Origin: Mesorhizobium sp. 1M-11
GTDB taxonomy: Bacteria; Pseudomonadota; Alphaproteobacteria; Rhizobiales; Rhizobiaceae
Reading direction: 5' to 3'
NCBI RefSeq assembly: GCF_001303895.1
Contig: NZ_LJSD01000001.1
Coordinates: 62,001 to 126,000 of the forward strand
Length of the DNA: 64,000 bases
Shown here: in pieces, positions 41,900 to 51,496 of the stretch
Layout: each line of letters starts with the position of its first letter
Numbering within the stretch: position 1 is the stretch's first letter
The notes under the pieces: generated by a model
What the model saw: only the letters and a program-made list of their open reading frames with translations
Databases searched by the model: none
What the model was told of the DNA's origin: nothing
Made by a program: the position numbers and the translations under genes

Positions 41900-42591
41900 T
41901 GACCCTTCCCTTCCCCGACCACACCTTCGGCGCCTTCCTCTTCGACATGGATGGCACCATCTTGAGCTCGATTGCCGCTGCCGAGCGGGTGTGGGCGACG
42001 TGGGCGCAGAAGCATGGACTTGATGTCGAGACGTTCCTGCCGACCATCCATGGCGTGCGCGCTGTGGAAACCATCCGCCGGCTGAACTTGCCCGGCATCG
42101 ATGTCATGGCGGAAGTCGAAGCGTTGACTGAGGCTGAGTTCCAGGACGTCGAAGGCATCGAAGCCATTTCCGGCGCGGCAGCATTCCTCAATGAGCTGCC
42201 GCCGCTGCGCTGGGCGATCGTCACCTCGTCGCCGCGTCGGCTGGCGATCCGTCGGCTGGAAGCCACGGGTCTGCCGATACCGCCGCTGATGATCACGGGA
42301 GAAGATGTGGCCAACGGCAAGCCGGAGCCCGACTGCTTCCTGCTTGCCGCCGAAAGGCTTGGCCTGAATCCACAGGATTGCCTGGTCTTCGAGGACGCGC
42401 CGGCGGGCATCCAGGCTGCGGAAGCAGCCGGCACCAAAGTCGTGGTCATAACCGCCACGCACAAGCACACCGTCGAAACGACGCATCCAACCATCGCCGG
42501 ATATGGTTCCCTGACACCCTTGCTCGCCGAGGGTGGCAGGCTGGTGCTCACCAAATCCGGTCCAACGACCTCTGCGATAGCAGGAGCCTGA
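41899..42591 (+). CDS. HAD-IA family phosphatase
   Basis: A 230-residue HAD phosphatase: motif I FDMDGTILSS, motif II IVTSSPRR, motif III Lys in NGKPEPDC, motif IV FEDAPAGIQAA. This is the phosphoglycolate/sugar-phosphate type (DOG1/YfbT-like). Coupled by TAATG to copy 2 and 1 base before the aminotransferase. Substrate unknown. Confidence 0.87.
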   Translation: MTLPFPDHTFGAFLFDMDGTILSSIAAAERVWATWAQKHGLDVETFLPTIHGVRAVETIRRLNLPGIDVMAEVEALTEAEFQDVEGIEAISGAAAFLNELPPLRWAIVTSSPRRLAIRRLEATGLPIPPLMITGEDVANGKPEPDCFLLAAERLGLNPQDCLVFEDAPAGIQAAEAAGTKVVVITATHKHTVETTHPTIAGYGSLTPLLAEGGRLVLTKSGPTTSAIAGA

Positions 42592-42592
42592 C

Positions 42593-43774
42593 ATGCCAAA
42601 ACCCTCTTCCCGCATTTCCGGCATCACGCCTTCCGGCAAGGACGGCTGGGAGGTCCATTTCGCTGCCTGGCAGCGCCTGGAAGCCGGCGAAGACATCATC
42701 ATGCTCTCGGTCGGAGACCATGATTTCCATACGCCGGCCGAGACGGTAGAAGCCGGCGTTGCAGCGCTGCGCGCGGGTCATCATCATTACACCCAGTTGC
42801 CCGGCATCCCGGCATTGCGAGAGGCCATGGCGCGGATATCCACGCGATGCGCCGGCGTGAAGACGAGCCCCGAGCAAATAATTGCCACGCCCGGCGGCCA
42901 GGCGTCGCTTTATGCCGCCGTACAGGGCGTGCTCGACCCAGGCGACCACGCCATCGTCGTAGCGCCCTATTATGCCACCTACCCTGGCACATTCCGCGCC
43001 GCTGGCGCCGATTTCACGGTGGTCGAGACCCGCGCCACGGATGGCTTCCAGCCTGACCCAAAGGCGATCGAGGCAGCGGTACGGCCGAACACGCGGGCCA
43101 TGCTGATCAACACACCGAACAACCCGACCGGCGCGGTCTATTCCGTGACGTCGCTGGAAGGCATCGCCGATATCTGCCGCCGACACGATCTGTGGCTGCT
43201 GAGCGACGAGGTCTATTGGACGCTGGGCGACAGCGAGCATCTGTCGCCCCGCGCCCTGCCCGGCATGGAAGAGCGCACGCTGGTCATCAACTCGATGTCG
43301 AAGAGCCACGGCATGACCGGCTGGCGCCTGGGTTGGCTGACCGGCCCGCAGGAACTGATCACGCTGCTGATCAGCCTCAACCTTGTCATCACCTACGGCC
43401 TGACCGATTTCGTCAGCCGCGCTGCCATCGAAGCGCTCAACAACGATTACGGTGTGGAACAGATCGCCGCGCTCTATGCCGGGCGGCGTAAGCTCTTCCT
43501 CGACGCGGTGCGCGGCATGAACAACGTGACCGTTCGCGGCTCTGAAGGTGGCATGTATGCCATGCTCGACATCAGTGCGGTCGAGCCGGATGACGAGAAA
43601 TTCGCCTGGACCTTCCTCGACCGCGAGAATGTCGGTGTCATGCCGGGTTCCTCCTTCGGCGATGCCGCCGCCGGTCACATCCGCATCAGCCTGTGCCAGC
43701 CAGAGCCCATCCTTCTCGAGGCAGCCGACAGGTTGCGCCGTTTCGTTTCCACCTATCGACGCGAGGCCGCATGA
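42593..43774 (+). CDS. class I/II PLP aminotransferase
   Basis: A 393-residue fold-type I aminotransferase. Visible: NTPNNPTGAVY, DEVYWTLGDSEH and the PLP Lys in NSMSKSHGMTGWRLGW, then Arg in IRISLCQP. Probably an aspartate/alanine/aromatic-type transaminase; it could aminate a product of the DMGDH enzymes or supply glycine-family amino acids. Stop overlaps the next ATG (ATGA). Confidence 0.87.
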   Translation: MPKPSSRISGITPSGKDGWEVHFAAWQRLEAGEDIIMLSVGDHDFHTPAETVEAGVAALRAGHHHYTQLPGIPALREAMARISTRCAGVKTSPEQIIATPGGQASLYAAVQGVLDPGDHAIVVAPYYATYPGTFRAAGADFTVVETRATDGFQPDPKAIEAAVRPNTRAMLINTPNNPTGAVYSVTSLEGIADICRRHDLWLLSDEVYWTLGDSEHLSPRALPGMEERTLVINSMSKSHGMTGWRLGWLTGPQELITLLISLNLVITYGLTDFVSRAAIEALNNDYGVEQIAALYAGRRKLFLDAVRGMNNVTVRGSEGGMYAMLDISAVEPDDEKFAWTFLDRENVGVMPGSSFGDAAAGHIRISLCQPEPILLEAADRLRRFVSTYRREAA

Positions 43775-46215
43775 CCGCCCTGCCCTCCAAAGCCCGCGCC
43801 GTCATCATCGGCGGCGGCGTGTCCGGCTGCTCGGTGGCCTACCATCTGGCCAAGCTCGGCTGGACCGATATCGTGCTTCTGGAACGAAAGCAGCTGACGT
43901 CGGGCACCACATGGCATGCTGCCGGCCTGATCGGCCAGTTGCGCGCTTCGCAGAATATGACGCGGCTGGCGAAGTACTCCGCCGACCTCTACGTCAAGCT
44001 TGAGGAAGAAACCGACGTCGGCACCGGCATGCGCCAGGTCGGCTCCATAACCGTCGCCCTGACCGAGGAACGCAAGCACGAAATCTACAGGCAGGCATCG
44101 CTTGCCCGCGCATTTGACGTCGACGTGCGCGAGATTTCTCCCAGCGAAGTCAAGGAGATGTATCCGCATCTCAACGTGTCCGACGTGGTGGGCGCGGTGC
44201 ATCTGCCGCTCGACGGCCAGTGCGACCCGGCCAATATCGCCATGGCTTTGGCGAAAGGCGCGCGCCAGCGCGGCGCCAGGATCGTCGAGAACGTCAAGGT
44301 CACCAGGGTTCACACCAGAAGCGGGCGCGTATCCGGCGTATCGTGGGCACAGGGAAAGGACCAGGGCACGACCGAGACCGATGTGGTCATCAATTGTGCC
44401 GGCATGTGGGCCCGCGAATTGGGCGCGCAGAATGGCATCACTATTCCGCTCCACGCCTGCGAGCATTTCTATCTTGTCACTGAACCGATCGCCGGGCTCA
44501 CTCGCCTCCCGGTCCTGCGCGTGCCGGACGAGTGCGCCTACTACAAGGAGGATGCCGGCAAGATGATGCTCGGCGCCTTCGAACCCAAGGCCAAGCCCTG
44601 GGGCATGGAGGGCATCCGCGAAGACTTCTGCTTCGACCAGTTGCCCGAAGATTTCGAGCATTTCGAGCCCATCCTCGAAATGGGGGTGAATCGCATGCCG
44701 ATGCTGGGCACGGCCGGTATCCACACCTTCTTCAACGGCCCTGAAAGCTTCACGCCGGATGACCGCTATTATCTCGGCGAAGCGCCGGAACTCGGCGGTT
44801 ATTGGGTCGCAGCCGGCTATAATTCCATCGGTATCGTTTCCTCGGGCGGCGCAGGCATGGCGCTGGCGCAGTGGATCAACGATGGCGAGGCGCCGTTCGA
44901 TCTCTGGGAAGTCGACATCCGCCGCGCCCAGCCGTTCCAGAAGAACCGCGCCTATCTGAAGGAGCGCGTCTCCGAAACGCTTGGACTGCTTTATGCCGAT
45001 CACTTCCCCTACCGCCAGGTCGTGACGTCCCGCGGCGTGCGTCGTTCGCCCATCCACGAACATCTGAAGGCGCGCGGCGCGGTGTTCGGCGAAGTCGCCG
45101 GCTGGGAACGCGCGAACTGGTTCGCCAGGGACGACCAGGAACGCGAATACCGCTATTCCTGGAAACGCCAGAACTGGTTCGACAACCAGCGCGAGGAACA
45201 TCTGGCCGTGCGCAACAATGTCGGCCTGTTCGACATGACCTCCTTCGGCAAGATCAGGATCGAGGGCCGCGATGCGCTTGCCTTCCTGCAGCGGCTGTGC
45301 GCCAACGACCTCGACGTTGCGCCGGGCCGGATCGTCTACACGCAGATGCTCAATCGACGCGGCGGCATCGAAAGCGACCTGACCGTCTCGCGCCTTTCCG
45401 AAACGGCCTTCTTCGCGGTTGTTCCAGGCGCCACGCTGCAGCGCGATCTCGCCTGGATGCGCAGGCACGTGAATGACGAGTTTGTCGTCATCACGGACGT
45501 GACAGCCGCCGAATCCGTGCTCTGCCTCATGGGACCACGCTCACGTGACTTGATTCAAAAGGTGAGTCCAAACGATTTCTCGAACGAAACCAACCCGTTC
45601 GGTACATTTCAGGAAGTCGAGATCGGCATGGGTCTCGCCCGTGCTCATCGCGTTACCTATGTCGGCGAACTCGGTTGGGAACTTTATGTCCCGACCGACC
45701 AGACCGCACACGTCTTCGAAACGATCGAGGAAGCCGGCAAAGACCTTGGCCTGAAACTATGCGGCCTGCACACGCTGGATTCCTGCCGCATCGAAAAAGC
45801 CTTTCGCCATTTCGGCCATGACATCACCGACGAGGATCATGTGCTGGAAGCCGGCCTCGGCTTTGCGGTGAAAACAGCAAAGGGCGATTTCATCGGCCGC
45901 GACGCGGTGCTGGCAAAGAAGGATGCCGGGCTGGAGCGCCGCCTGGTGCAATTCCGCCTGACCGACCCGGAACCGCTGCTGTTCCACAACGAAGCGATCG
46001 TGCGCGACGGCAAGATCGTCGGCACCGTTACATCAGGCAATTACGGCCATCATCTCGGCGGCGCCATCGGCATGGGCTACGTGCCGGCCAGCAGCGAGAG
46101 CGAAGCCGATATCCTCGGATCCCGTTATGAGATCGAGATCGCCGGCGAACGCTTCGCCGCAGAAGCCTCGCTGAAGCCGATGTATGATCAGAAATCTGAG
46201 AGGGTGCGGATGTAG
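43771..46215 (+). CDS. FAD-dependent N-demethylating dehydrogenase with GcvT domain (DMGDH-like), copy 3
   Basis: An 814-residue protein: VIIGGGVSGCSVAYHLA, GTTWHAAGL (covalent-FAD-type block), then GcvT and GcvT_C. Same architecture as copy 2 and the same operon, but the block after the His differs (LIGQLRAS vs NVPTFSSS), which suggests different substrates. ATG 43771 overlaps the aminotransferase stop. No terminator is evident; a RIME-like repeat follows. Confidence 0.88.
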   Translation: MTALPSKARAVIIGGGVSGCSVAYHLAKLGWTDIVLLERKQLTSGTTWHAAGLIGQLRASQNMTRLAKYSADLYVKLEEETDVGTGMRQVGSITVALTEERKHEIYRQASLARAFDVDVREISPSEVKEMYPHLNVSDVVGAVHLPLDGQCDPANIAMALAKGARQRGARIVENVKVTRVHTRSGRVSGVSWAQGKDQGTTETDVVINCAGMWARELGAQNGITIPLHACEHFYLVTEPIAGLTRLPVLRVPDECAYYKEDAGKMMLGAFEPKAKPWGMEGIREDFCFDQLPEDFEHFEPILEMGVNRMPMLGTAGIHTFFNGPESFTPDDRYYLGEAPELGGYWVAAGYNSIGIVSSGGAGMALAQWINDGEAPFDLWEVDIRRAQPFQKNRAYLKERVSETLGLLYADHFPYRQVVTSRGVRRSPIHEHLKARGAVFGEVAGWERANWFARDDQEREYRYSWKRQNWFDNQREEHLAVRNNVGLFDMTSFGKIRIEGRDALAFLQRLCANDLDVAPGRIVYTQMLNRRGGIESDLTVSRLSETAFFAVVPGATLQRDLAWMRRHVNDEFVVITDVTAAESVLCLMGPRSRDLIQKVSPNDFSNETNPFGTFQEVEIGMGLARAHRVTYVGELGWELYVPTDQTAHVFETIEEAGKDLGLKLCGLHTLDSCRIEKAFRHFGHDITDEDHVLEAGLGFAVKTAKGDFIGRDAVLAKKDAGLERRLVQFRLTDPEPLLFHNEAIVRDGKIVGTVTSGNYGHHLGGAIGMGYVPASSESEADILGSRYEIEIAGERFAAEASLKPMYDQKSERVRM

Positions 46216-46221
46216 TATCTT

Positions 46222-46345
46222 CCTTCTCTCCGTTCACGGGGAGAAGGTGGTCCGAGGGACCGGATGAGGGGCAGAGCCTGCCTTGCAAGGTTCATGCCGC
46301 CCCTCACCTGCCTGCCGGCATCCTCTCCCCGTAAACGGGAGAGGA
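46222..46345. repeat. RIME-like intergenic mosaic element
   Basis: Two outer hairpins (CCTTCTCTCCG/CGGGGAGAAGG at 46222-46247 and TCCTCTCCC/GGGAGAGGA at 46321-46345) plus an inner inverted repeat (GAGGGGC at 46266-46272 with GCCCCTC at 46299-46305). The layout matches RIME-type repeats in Rhizobium. It lies between convergent genes and may act as a terminator. Confidence 0.7.
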
Positions 46346-46354
46346 GAACCATCC

Positions 46355-46939
46355 TCAAAACGCCTTCAACTTATGCCGTACCTGCCCGAGGAAAGCCGCC
46401 CGGCTTTGCGGCGTCGAGGCATCCATCAGATAGTGCGCCAGGAACAAGGTCTTGCAGCGCTTGGCGCACAAGGCACGAATGCCACGCAGAATCGTCTTTC
46501 GGCCCGGATGGCCGACGACATGCGACCACCAGCGCGGCGCGCCGCAGGTCGTCACCACCGCGATCTTGTGGATGTGCCCCATCAGCGGTGTGATCCGTCC
46601 GGCGGAGTCGAGCGCAAACGCGACGTCCTTGGCCCAGACACGGTCCAGCCATCCCTTCAGCATTGCCGGCAGTCCGTACCACCAGGTCGGATAGACAAAA
46701 ACGATCGCCTCCGCCCATTTCAGATGAGCGATGTGTTCCACCAGCGCCGGGTCGGCCGGCGCGCGTTCGTTGTATTCGCGCCGTTCGCCGTCTCGCATCA
46801 CCGGGTCGAAATTCTCGGCATAGAGATCAACCAGCCGTGCCTCGCAACCCTTGGCAGCGATAGCTTCGAGCGCGGCATCGCGCAGAGCCGCGCAGAAGCT
46901 TTCCGGTACAGGATGGCAATAGACGACCAGCACCCGCAT
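46355..46939 (-). CDS. flavodoxin-fold NAD(P)H oxidoreductase (quinone type)
   Basis: A 194-residue FMN-binding flavodoxin_2 protein: VLVVYCHPVPESFCAALRDA at the N-terminus and VFVYPTWWYGLPAMLKGW, as in KefF/NQO-type enzymes. ATG 46939 is the natural start; a longer upstream frame overlaps the FAD oxidase gene. Two bases separate it from that gene, so it is the last gene of a minus-strand operon. Confidence 0.87.
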   Translation of the reverse strand: MRVLVVYCHPVPESFCAALRDAALEAIAAKGCEARLVDLYAENFDPVMRDGERREYNERAPADPALVEHIAHLKWAEAIVFVYPTWWYGLPAMLKGWLDRVWAKDVAFALDSAGRITPLMGHIHKIAVVTTCGAPRWWSHVVGHPGRKTILRGIRALCAKRCKTLFLAHYLMDASTPQSRAAFLGQVRHKLKAF

Positions 46940-46941
46940 GC

Positions 46942-48348
46942 TTAACCAGCCTTCGCCAAGCCTTTGAAAAGGAACGTCCTTCCAGAGCGGTAATCGTAGT
47001 CGGGATTTTCCCACGCGATCATCTTGCCGGGATTGAGCAGCCCTTGCGGGTCGGCCTCGCGCTTGAAGGCGAGCTGGACGGAATCCGTCTGCTTCATGCC
47101 ACCCTCCTCCAGCGTATAGCGGTGCGGATTGAAGATCGGGCAGCCATTCTCCTCAAACAGCTGCACGATTTCGTCCAGCCGCTCTTCCGTGGTGAAGCGC
47201 ACCAGGTTCAGACCGAAACAGGTGATGTTGCCGTCCAACCGCACGAACTCCAGATGCGAGAACACCTCGCCGGGAAACATCGCGTCGATCTTCTCGACCA
47301 AGGCCAGATGATTGGGAAACGGATAGAGCGATTGCAGGTAGGTGATCGACGGATCGACGCGCAGCGCCCGCAGCGTCGTGTGGTTCCACGCCAGTTCGAA
47401 GGCCGGCGGCAGGCCCTTCTTCTCCTCCTCACTCAACGTGGCAGCGTTGAAGATAACCTCACCGCCTTCGCGTCGCGTGAAGGCAAGGAATGCGTCGAGC
47501 GAATGCGAGGCGACCATGATCGCGCAGATGCTTTGCCCCTCGCGCAGGAACTTCTGGTGCCTCTTGAAATAAAGTTGCGGAACCGGTGCGGCGATCGGCG
47601 TGATCAATTTGGTCAGCAGCCCATCCTGGCAGGCCAGTGCGTTGGCGTAACGCGCAGTGCCCATGAAGCTGTCGAAACCGACCAGTACGTCCACCCAGTC
47701 ATAGGATGCCGTCAACGGCATCTCGACTTCAGTGATGATGCCATTGGTGCCATAGGCATGGGTGACCTTGTGCAGATCCTCGCCGGTCAATTCCAGTATC
47801 CTTGGCTCGGCCTCCATGGTTACGACGCGTAGCCGGACGATGTTGCCGAAGTCACGCAGACCGCCGAAATTGATCGAGCCGACACCACCAGAGCCGCCGG
47901 CGATGAACCCACCGATGGAAGCCGTATTGTAGGTGGAAGGGTGCAGGCGCAGTTCCTGCGCAGAATGTGCACGCGTCGCGCGATCGATATCGGCGATGAT
48001 CGCACCCGGCTGGCACGCCACGCGGCCGGGAGAAATCGCAACGATTTCGTTCATTTCAGCCAGATTGAGCACCACGCCGCCGGAAAGCGGCATCGCCTGC
48101 CCGTAATTGCCGGTGCCCGTGCCACGCGGCGTCACCGGCACGCGATGCGAAAAGCAGGCCGCGAGTATGCGGACCACTTCCGCCTCGGATTTCGGCGATA
48201 TGACGAGATCGCCGGTGACATGTTCGAGCTGGCGCTTGAGCACAGGGCTGTACCAGTAGAAGTCGCGGCTCTTCTGCTGGACGATCTTTTCGTTATCCTC
48301 GACCTTGAGCCCCTCGAGGTCTCGTTTCAGCGCCGCGATATCCATCAT
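46942..48348 (-). CDS. FAD-linked oxidase (GlcD-like)
   Basis: A 468-residue FAD-binding_4 protein: VTPRGTGTGNYGQAMPLSGG and GGFIAGGSGGVGSINFGGL are the FAD pyrophosphate blocks. The C-terminal FAD-oxidase_C ends in GLLNPGKMIAW, as in glycolate/lactate dehydrogenase-type oxidases. Its start (48348) overlaps the amidohydrolase stop at 48345. Substrate unknown; it may oxidise an alpha-hydroxy acid released by the amidohydrolase pathway. Confidence 0.87.
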   Translation of the reverse strand: MMDIAALKRDLEGLKVEDNEKIVQQKSRDFYWYSPVLKRQLEHVTGDLVISPKSEAEVVRILAACFSHRVPVTPRGTGTGNYGQAMPLSGGVVLNLAEMNEIVAISPGRVACQPGAIIADIDRATRAHSAQELRLHPSTYNTASIGGFIAGGSGGVGSINFGGLRDFGNIVRLRVVTMEAEPRILELTGEDLHKVTHAYGTNGIITEVEMPLTASYDWVDVLVGFDSFMGTARYANALACQDGLLTKLITPIAAPVPQLYFKRHQKFLREGQSICAIMVASHSLDAFLAFTRREGGEVIFNAATLSEEEKKGLPPAFELAWNHTTLRALRVDPSITYLQSLYPFPNHLALVEKIDAMFPGEVFSHLEFVRLDGNITCFGLNLVRFTTEERLDEIVQLFEENGCPIFNPHRYTLEEGGMKQTDSVQLAFKREADPQGLLNPGKMIAWENPDYDYRSGRTFLFKGLAKAG

Positions 48349-49661
48349 GCCCTCATCAGATCATCGAGCTCGGCATAGTCCGGCAGGCTGGTGTCGATCG
48401 GCTTGCCGTCGCGGATGACAATGCGATCGGCTTCCGGGCGCGACAACAGCTCGGTCCAGTTCCGCCCTTTGAAAACAACCAGATCTGCCGGTCCGCCTGG
48501 CTGCAACACACCCGTATTGTCGAGTTGCATCGTCTTGGCCGGCGTCTGCGCGACCGCGCGTGGCCAATCGCCGACCGGGTGGTCGAGATGCAGGATACGC
48601 GTCGCCATGCGGTAGACTTCGAGCATGTCGAGATCGCCATAGGCGTAGAATGGATCACGCGTGTTGTCGGAAGCCACCGCGACCGGAATACCGCGTGCCT
48701 TCATTTCATGCAGCAGTGTCACGCCGCGCCAGCGCGGCGTGGTTTGGTCATGCCGGCGATCCTGCAGGTAGAGATTGCACATCGGCAGCGAAACGACGGC
48801 TATTTTAGCCCGTGCCACCTTGTCCAAAGTATCGAGCACCTCGCCGTCAGGCTGACGCGCCAGGGAACAACAGTGGCCGACGAGGATCTTGCGTTCAAAG
48901 CGATGACGTAACGCCGCTTCCGCTATTTTTTTCAGGGAGATCGCATCGATGGCGTCGGTCTCGTCGGCATGGAAATCAAGGTCGAGGCCATGTTCGACGG
49001 CGAGCGCGAACATCCGGTCGAGCAAGGCATCGAGATCGGGAACCATATAGGTAACTGCGCCGAGAACGCCCCTTGCCCCGGCCACGCGCCGCGCCAATCC
49101 TGCAAACCAGGCTTGGTCACGGGTTTCCTCGATACCGACGAGGCAAGCCGCTTGCAGGTCGATGCGCCCATGCCACTTTTCGCGGATGTCCTCGAATACC
49201 GGCCAGGAAATGGCGTCCTGGGGCGCCGCGCTGTCGAGATGTGTGCGGATGGCCTTGGTTCCATGCGCGAATGCCGTGCGCAATGCAAAATCCATGCGCC
49301 GCGAAACGTCCTTTGCGCTCCAGCGCGCCGCCCGGTCAGCATGTGCAGCATACAATGCACCGGCAAACGAACCATCCGGATTGGGGCTACGCTGCCAGAT
49401 ATGACCCTTGTCGAGATGGGTGTGGCAGTCGACAAAACAGGGCAGGACGATGCGGCCCTTGAGATCGACCGCCCCCGGAGAAGCCGGCGTTCCCAAACGG
49501 TGAGGAGCAATGGAGACAATGCGACCGCCATTGATGGCGACATCGGCACTCACAAAGCCGTCTGCGTCGGCAAGGCCGTCGAACCCGACAGTCAGCGAGG
49601 CATGAAGGCGAGCATTTTCAAATGTATAGATTCCAGATGGCGGGATCGGCAGCTTGTTCAA
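48345..49661 (-). CDS. amidohydrolase, cytosine/creatinine deaminase-like
   Basis: A 438-residue metal-dependent amidohydrolase. Motifs: CHTHLDKGHI (metal His pair), DFHADETD, GHCCSLA, SDNTRDPF (catalytic Asp). This is the CodA subgroup; creatinine deaminase activity is known for some members. Coupled to the FAD oxidase gene. It begins at ATG 49661, 79 bases from the permease gene. Confidence 0.85.
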   Translation of the reverse strand: MNKLPIPPSGIYTFENARLHASLTVGFDGLADADGFVSADVAINGGRIVSIAPHRLGTPASPGAVDLKGRIVLPCFVDCHTHLDKGHIWQRSPNPDGSFAGALYAAHADRAARWSAKDVSRRMDFALRTAFAHGTKAIRTHLDSAAPQDAISWPVFEDIREKWHGRIDLQAACLVGIEETRDQAWFAGLARRVAGARGVLGAVTYMVPDLDALLDRMFALAVEHGLDLDFHADETDAIDAISLKKIAEAALRHRFERKILVGHCCSLARQPDGEVLDTLDKVARAKIAVVSLPMCNLYLQDRRHDQTTPRWRGVTLLHEMKARGIPVAVASDNTRDPFYAYGDLDMLEVYRMATRILHLDHPVGDWPRAVAQTPAKTMQLDNTGVLQPGGPADLVVFKGRNWTELLSRPEADRIVIRDGKPIDTSLPDYAELDDLMRA

Positions 49662-49740
49662 TACACCTCCGCGTCCGCCACGGCCCGGTCACTCGACGTG
49701 AACGGGATGCAGCCTCGGCAATTGTATGAAGCGTCCGCCA

Positions 49741-50592
49741 TCATGCCTCCTGCTTTAGCGCACTCTCGTGCCAGCGGCGCAGAATGAGATGCGACAGCAA
49801 TGACAGTGCGAGAAAGATGACGATGCCGGTCAGTGAAATCAGAATGAGGGCAGCGAACAGCCGTGGCGCGTTCAGCCGATAACCCGCCTCGATGATGCGC
49901 GAAGCGAGACCCGAAGCCTGGCCGGACGTGCCGGCAACGAATTCAGCCACCACGGCACCGATCAGCGAGAGGCCGCCGGCGATTTTCAGCCCCCCGAGGA
50001 AATAGGGCATGGCCGCCGGCAGACGCAGGTGCCACAGCTCCTGCCAACGCGTGGCGCCGTTCAGCTGAAACAGATCGCGAAGATTGCGGTCGACCGAATT
50101 CAGCCCCAGCGTCGTGTTGGAGAGGATCGGAAAGAAGGCGACGATCCAGGCGCACAGCAAAAGCTTGGCGGTCTGGTTGTCGACATAGATGTTGATCAGC
50201 GGAAAGATCGCCACGATCGGCGTCACCTGCAGGATGACGGCGAAGGGAAAGAACGACATCTCCACCCATTTCGACTGGGCAAACAGCACAGCCAGCCCCA
50301 CCCCGCCGAGAATGGCGAGCACAAGGCTGAGGAATGTGATCTTGAGCGTGACCAGCAACGAAGAGAACAGCAGCGGCGCGTCGTCCTGCAAGGTCTGCAC
50401 CACCACGCCCGGCCTCGGCAGGATGTATTTAGGAATGTCGTTCCATACGCAGATGCGGTCCCAGAACCAGACCGCCAGTACCATGATGGCAAGCGGCAGT
50501 ACCCAGGAGCCTATCTTTTCCAGTCGCTGCTGGCGAACACGCCGCGCCTCTTCAGGGTCGAGCACGACCGACCGGTTGTCGATGGCGGTCAT
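49741..50592 (-). CDS. ABC transporter permease (NMT1/taurine-like)
   Basis: A 283-residue permease with six hydrophobic helices and the EAA-like loop FQLNGATRWQELWHLRLPAA. It belongs to the nitrate/taurine/thiamine-precursor class. The start overlaps the stop of the ATPase gene (ATGA). Confidence 0.88.
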   Translation of the reverse strand: MTAIDNRSVVLDPEEARRVRQQRLEKIGSWVLPLAIMVLAVWFWDRICVWNDIPKYILPRPGVVVQTLQDDAPLLFSSLLVTLKITFLSLVLAILGGVGLAVLFAQSKWVEMSFFPFAVILQVTPIVAIFPLINIYVDNQTAKLLLCAWIVAFFPILSNTTLGLNSVDRNLRDLFQLNGATRWQELWHLRLPAAMPYFLGGLKIAGGLSLIGAVVAEFVAGTSGQASGLASRIIEAGYRLNAPRLFAALILISLTGIVIFLALSLLSHLILRRWHESALKQEA

Positions 50593-51401
50593 GGCCGTGC
50601 CTCCACCTGGGCATCCATGGCCGCGCTCAGCTCGTCAGACGTTCGCCGGCACAGCTCCGCATAGGTTGATGACGTGCGGAACGCCTCGTCGCGCGGATAA
50701 GGCGCATCGACCGTCATGTCGCGGAACACACGTCCCGGCTTGGCGGCCATCACGACAATACGGCTGGACAGGAAGACGCTTTCAAACACGCTGTGGGTGA
50801 CGAAGACGGCGGTGAAACGCTCCTGTTGCCACAGTTCCAGCAGGTCGTTGTTGAGCTTGAAGCGTGTGATCTCGTCCAAGGCCGCAAACGGCTCGTCCAT
50901 CAGCAGCACGCGCGGCTTGGTGACCATGGCGCGCGCGATGGAAACGCGCATCTTCATGCCGCCGGAAAGTTCCCTCGGCACCGCGTCGGCGAAGTTTTCC
51001 AGGTGCACGCGCGCCAGCATCTCCATCACCGCCGACGTGGCTTTGAGGCGCGACACACCACGCAGGCGCAGCGGCAGCCAGACATTGTCGAAGACACTCG
51101 CCCAGGGCAGCAGGGTCGGTTCCTGGAAAACGTAACCGACGCAATCGTCCCCCAGCGCCTTGCGCCATTCCAGGTGACCAGAGGTCGGGGTGGAAAGCCT
51201 TGCGATCAGCCTGAGCGCCGTTGACTTGCCGCAGCCCGAAGGACCGAGCAGGCTGACGAAATCGCCTTCGCGGACAGCAAGATTGACGTTGTCCAACGCG
51301 GTCACGCCATTGGAGAACACCTTGCCCACGCCCTTGAAGGAAAGCAGCGGCGCGGCTCCGCGCTGCCAGCTGTCGTCCCTGTCGGCCACCTTCTGCAACA
51401 T
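50589..51401 (-). CDS. ABC transporter ATP-binding protein
   Basis: A 270-residue ATPase: Walker A GPSGCGKST, Q-loop VFQEPTLLPW, signature LSGGMKMRVSIARA, Walker B VLLMDEPFAALDE and H-loop THS. Nitrate/sulfonate/taurine-type. Coupled to the permease gene; 95 bases downstream of the binding-protein gene. Confidence 0.92.
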   Translation of the reverse strand: MLQKVADRDDSWQRGAAPLLSFKGVGKVFSNGVTALDNVNLAVREGDFVSLLGPSGCGKSTALRLIARLSTPTSGHLEWRKALGDDCVGYVFQEPTLLPWASVFDNVWLPLRLRGVSRLKATSAVMEMLARVHLENFADAVPRELSGGMKMRVSIARAMVTKPRVLLMDEPFAALDEITRFKLNNDLLELWQQERFTAVFVTHSVFESVFLSSRIVVMAAKPGRVFRDMTVDAPYPRDEAFRTSSTYAELCRRTSDELSAAMDAQVEARP

Positions 51402-51433
51402 CAGTGCCTTTCCGCGGATAAGCGCCCGTTTCC

Positions 51434-51456
51434 CCTTCTCCCCCTACGGGAGAAGG
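51434..51456. repeat. short palindromic repeat unit
   Basis: CCTTCTCCC / GGGAGAAGG arms with a 5-base loop, identical in type to the outer hairpins of 46222-46345. Within the gap between the ABC ATPase and the binding-protein gene. Confidence 0.7.
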
Positions 51457-51496
51457 ACGGGGCCTGCGCCTGCCACGCGATTTGCCGGGATACCAC

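Noticed and set aside
43753-45468. 571-codon minus-strand frame opposite DMGDH-like copy 3
   Set aside because: Shadow of a conserved gene; no recognisable family and low-complexity composition.
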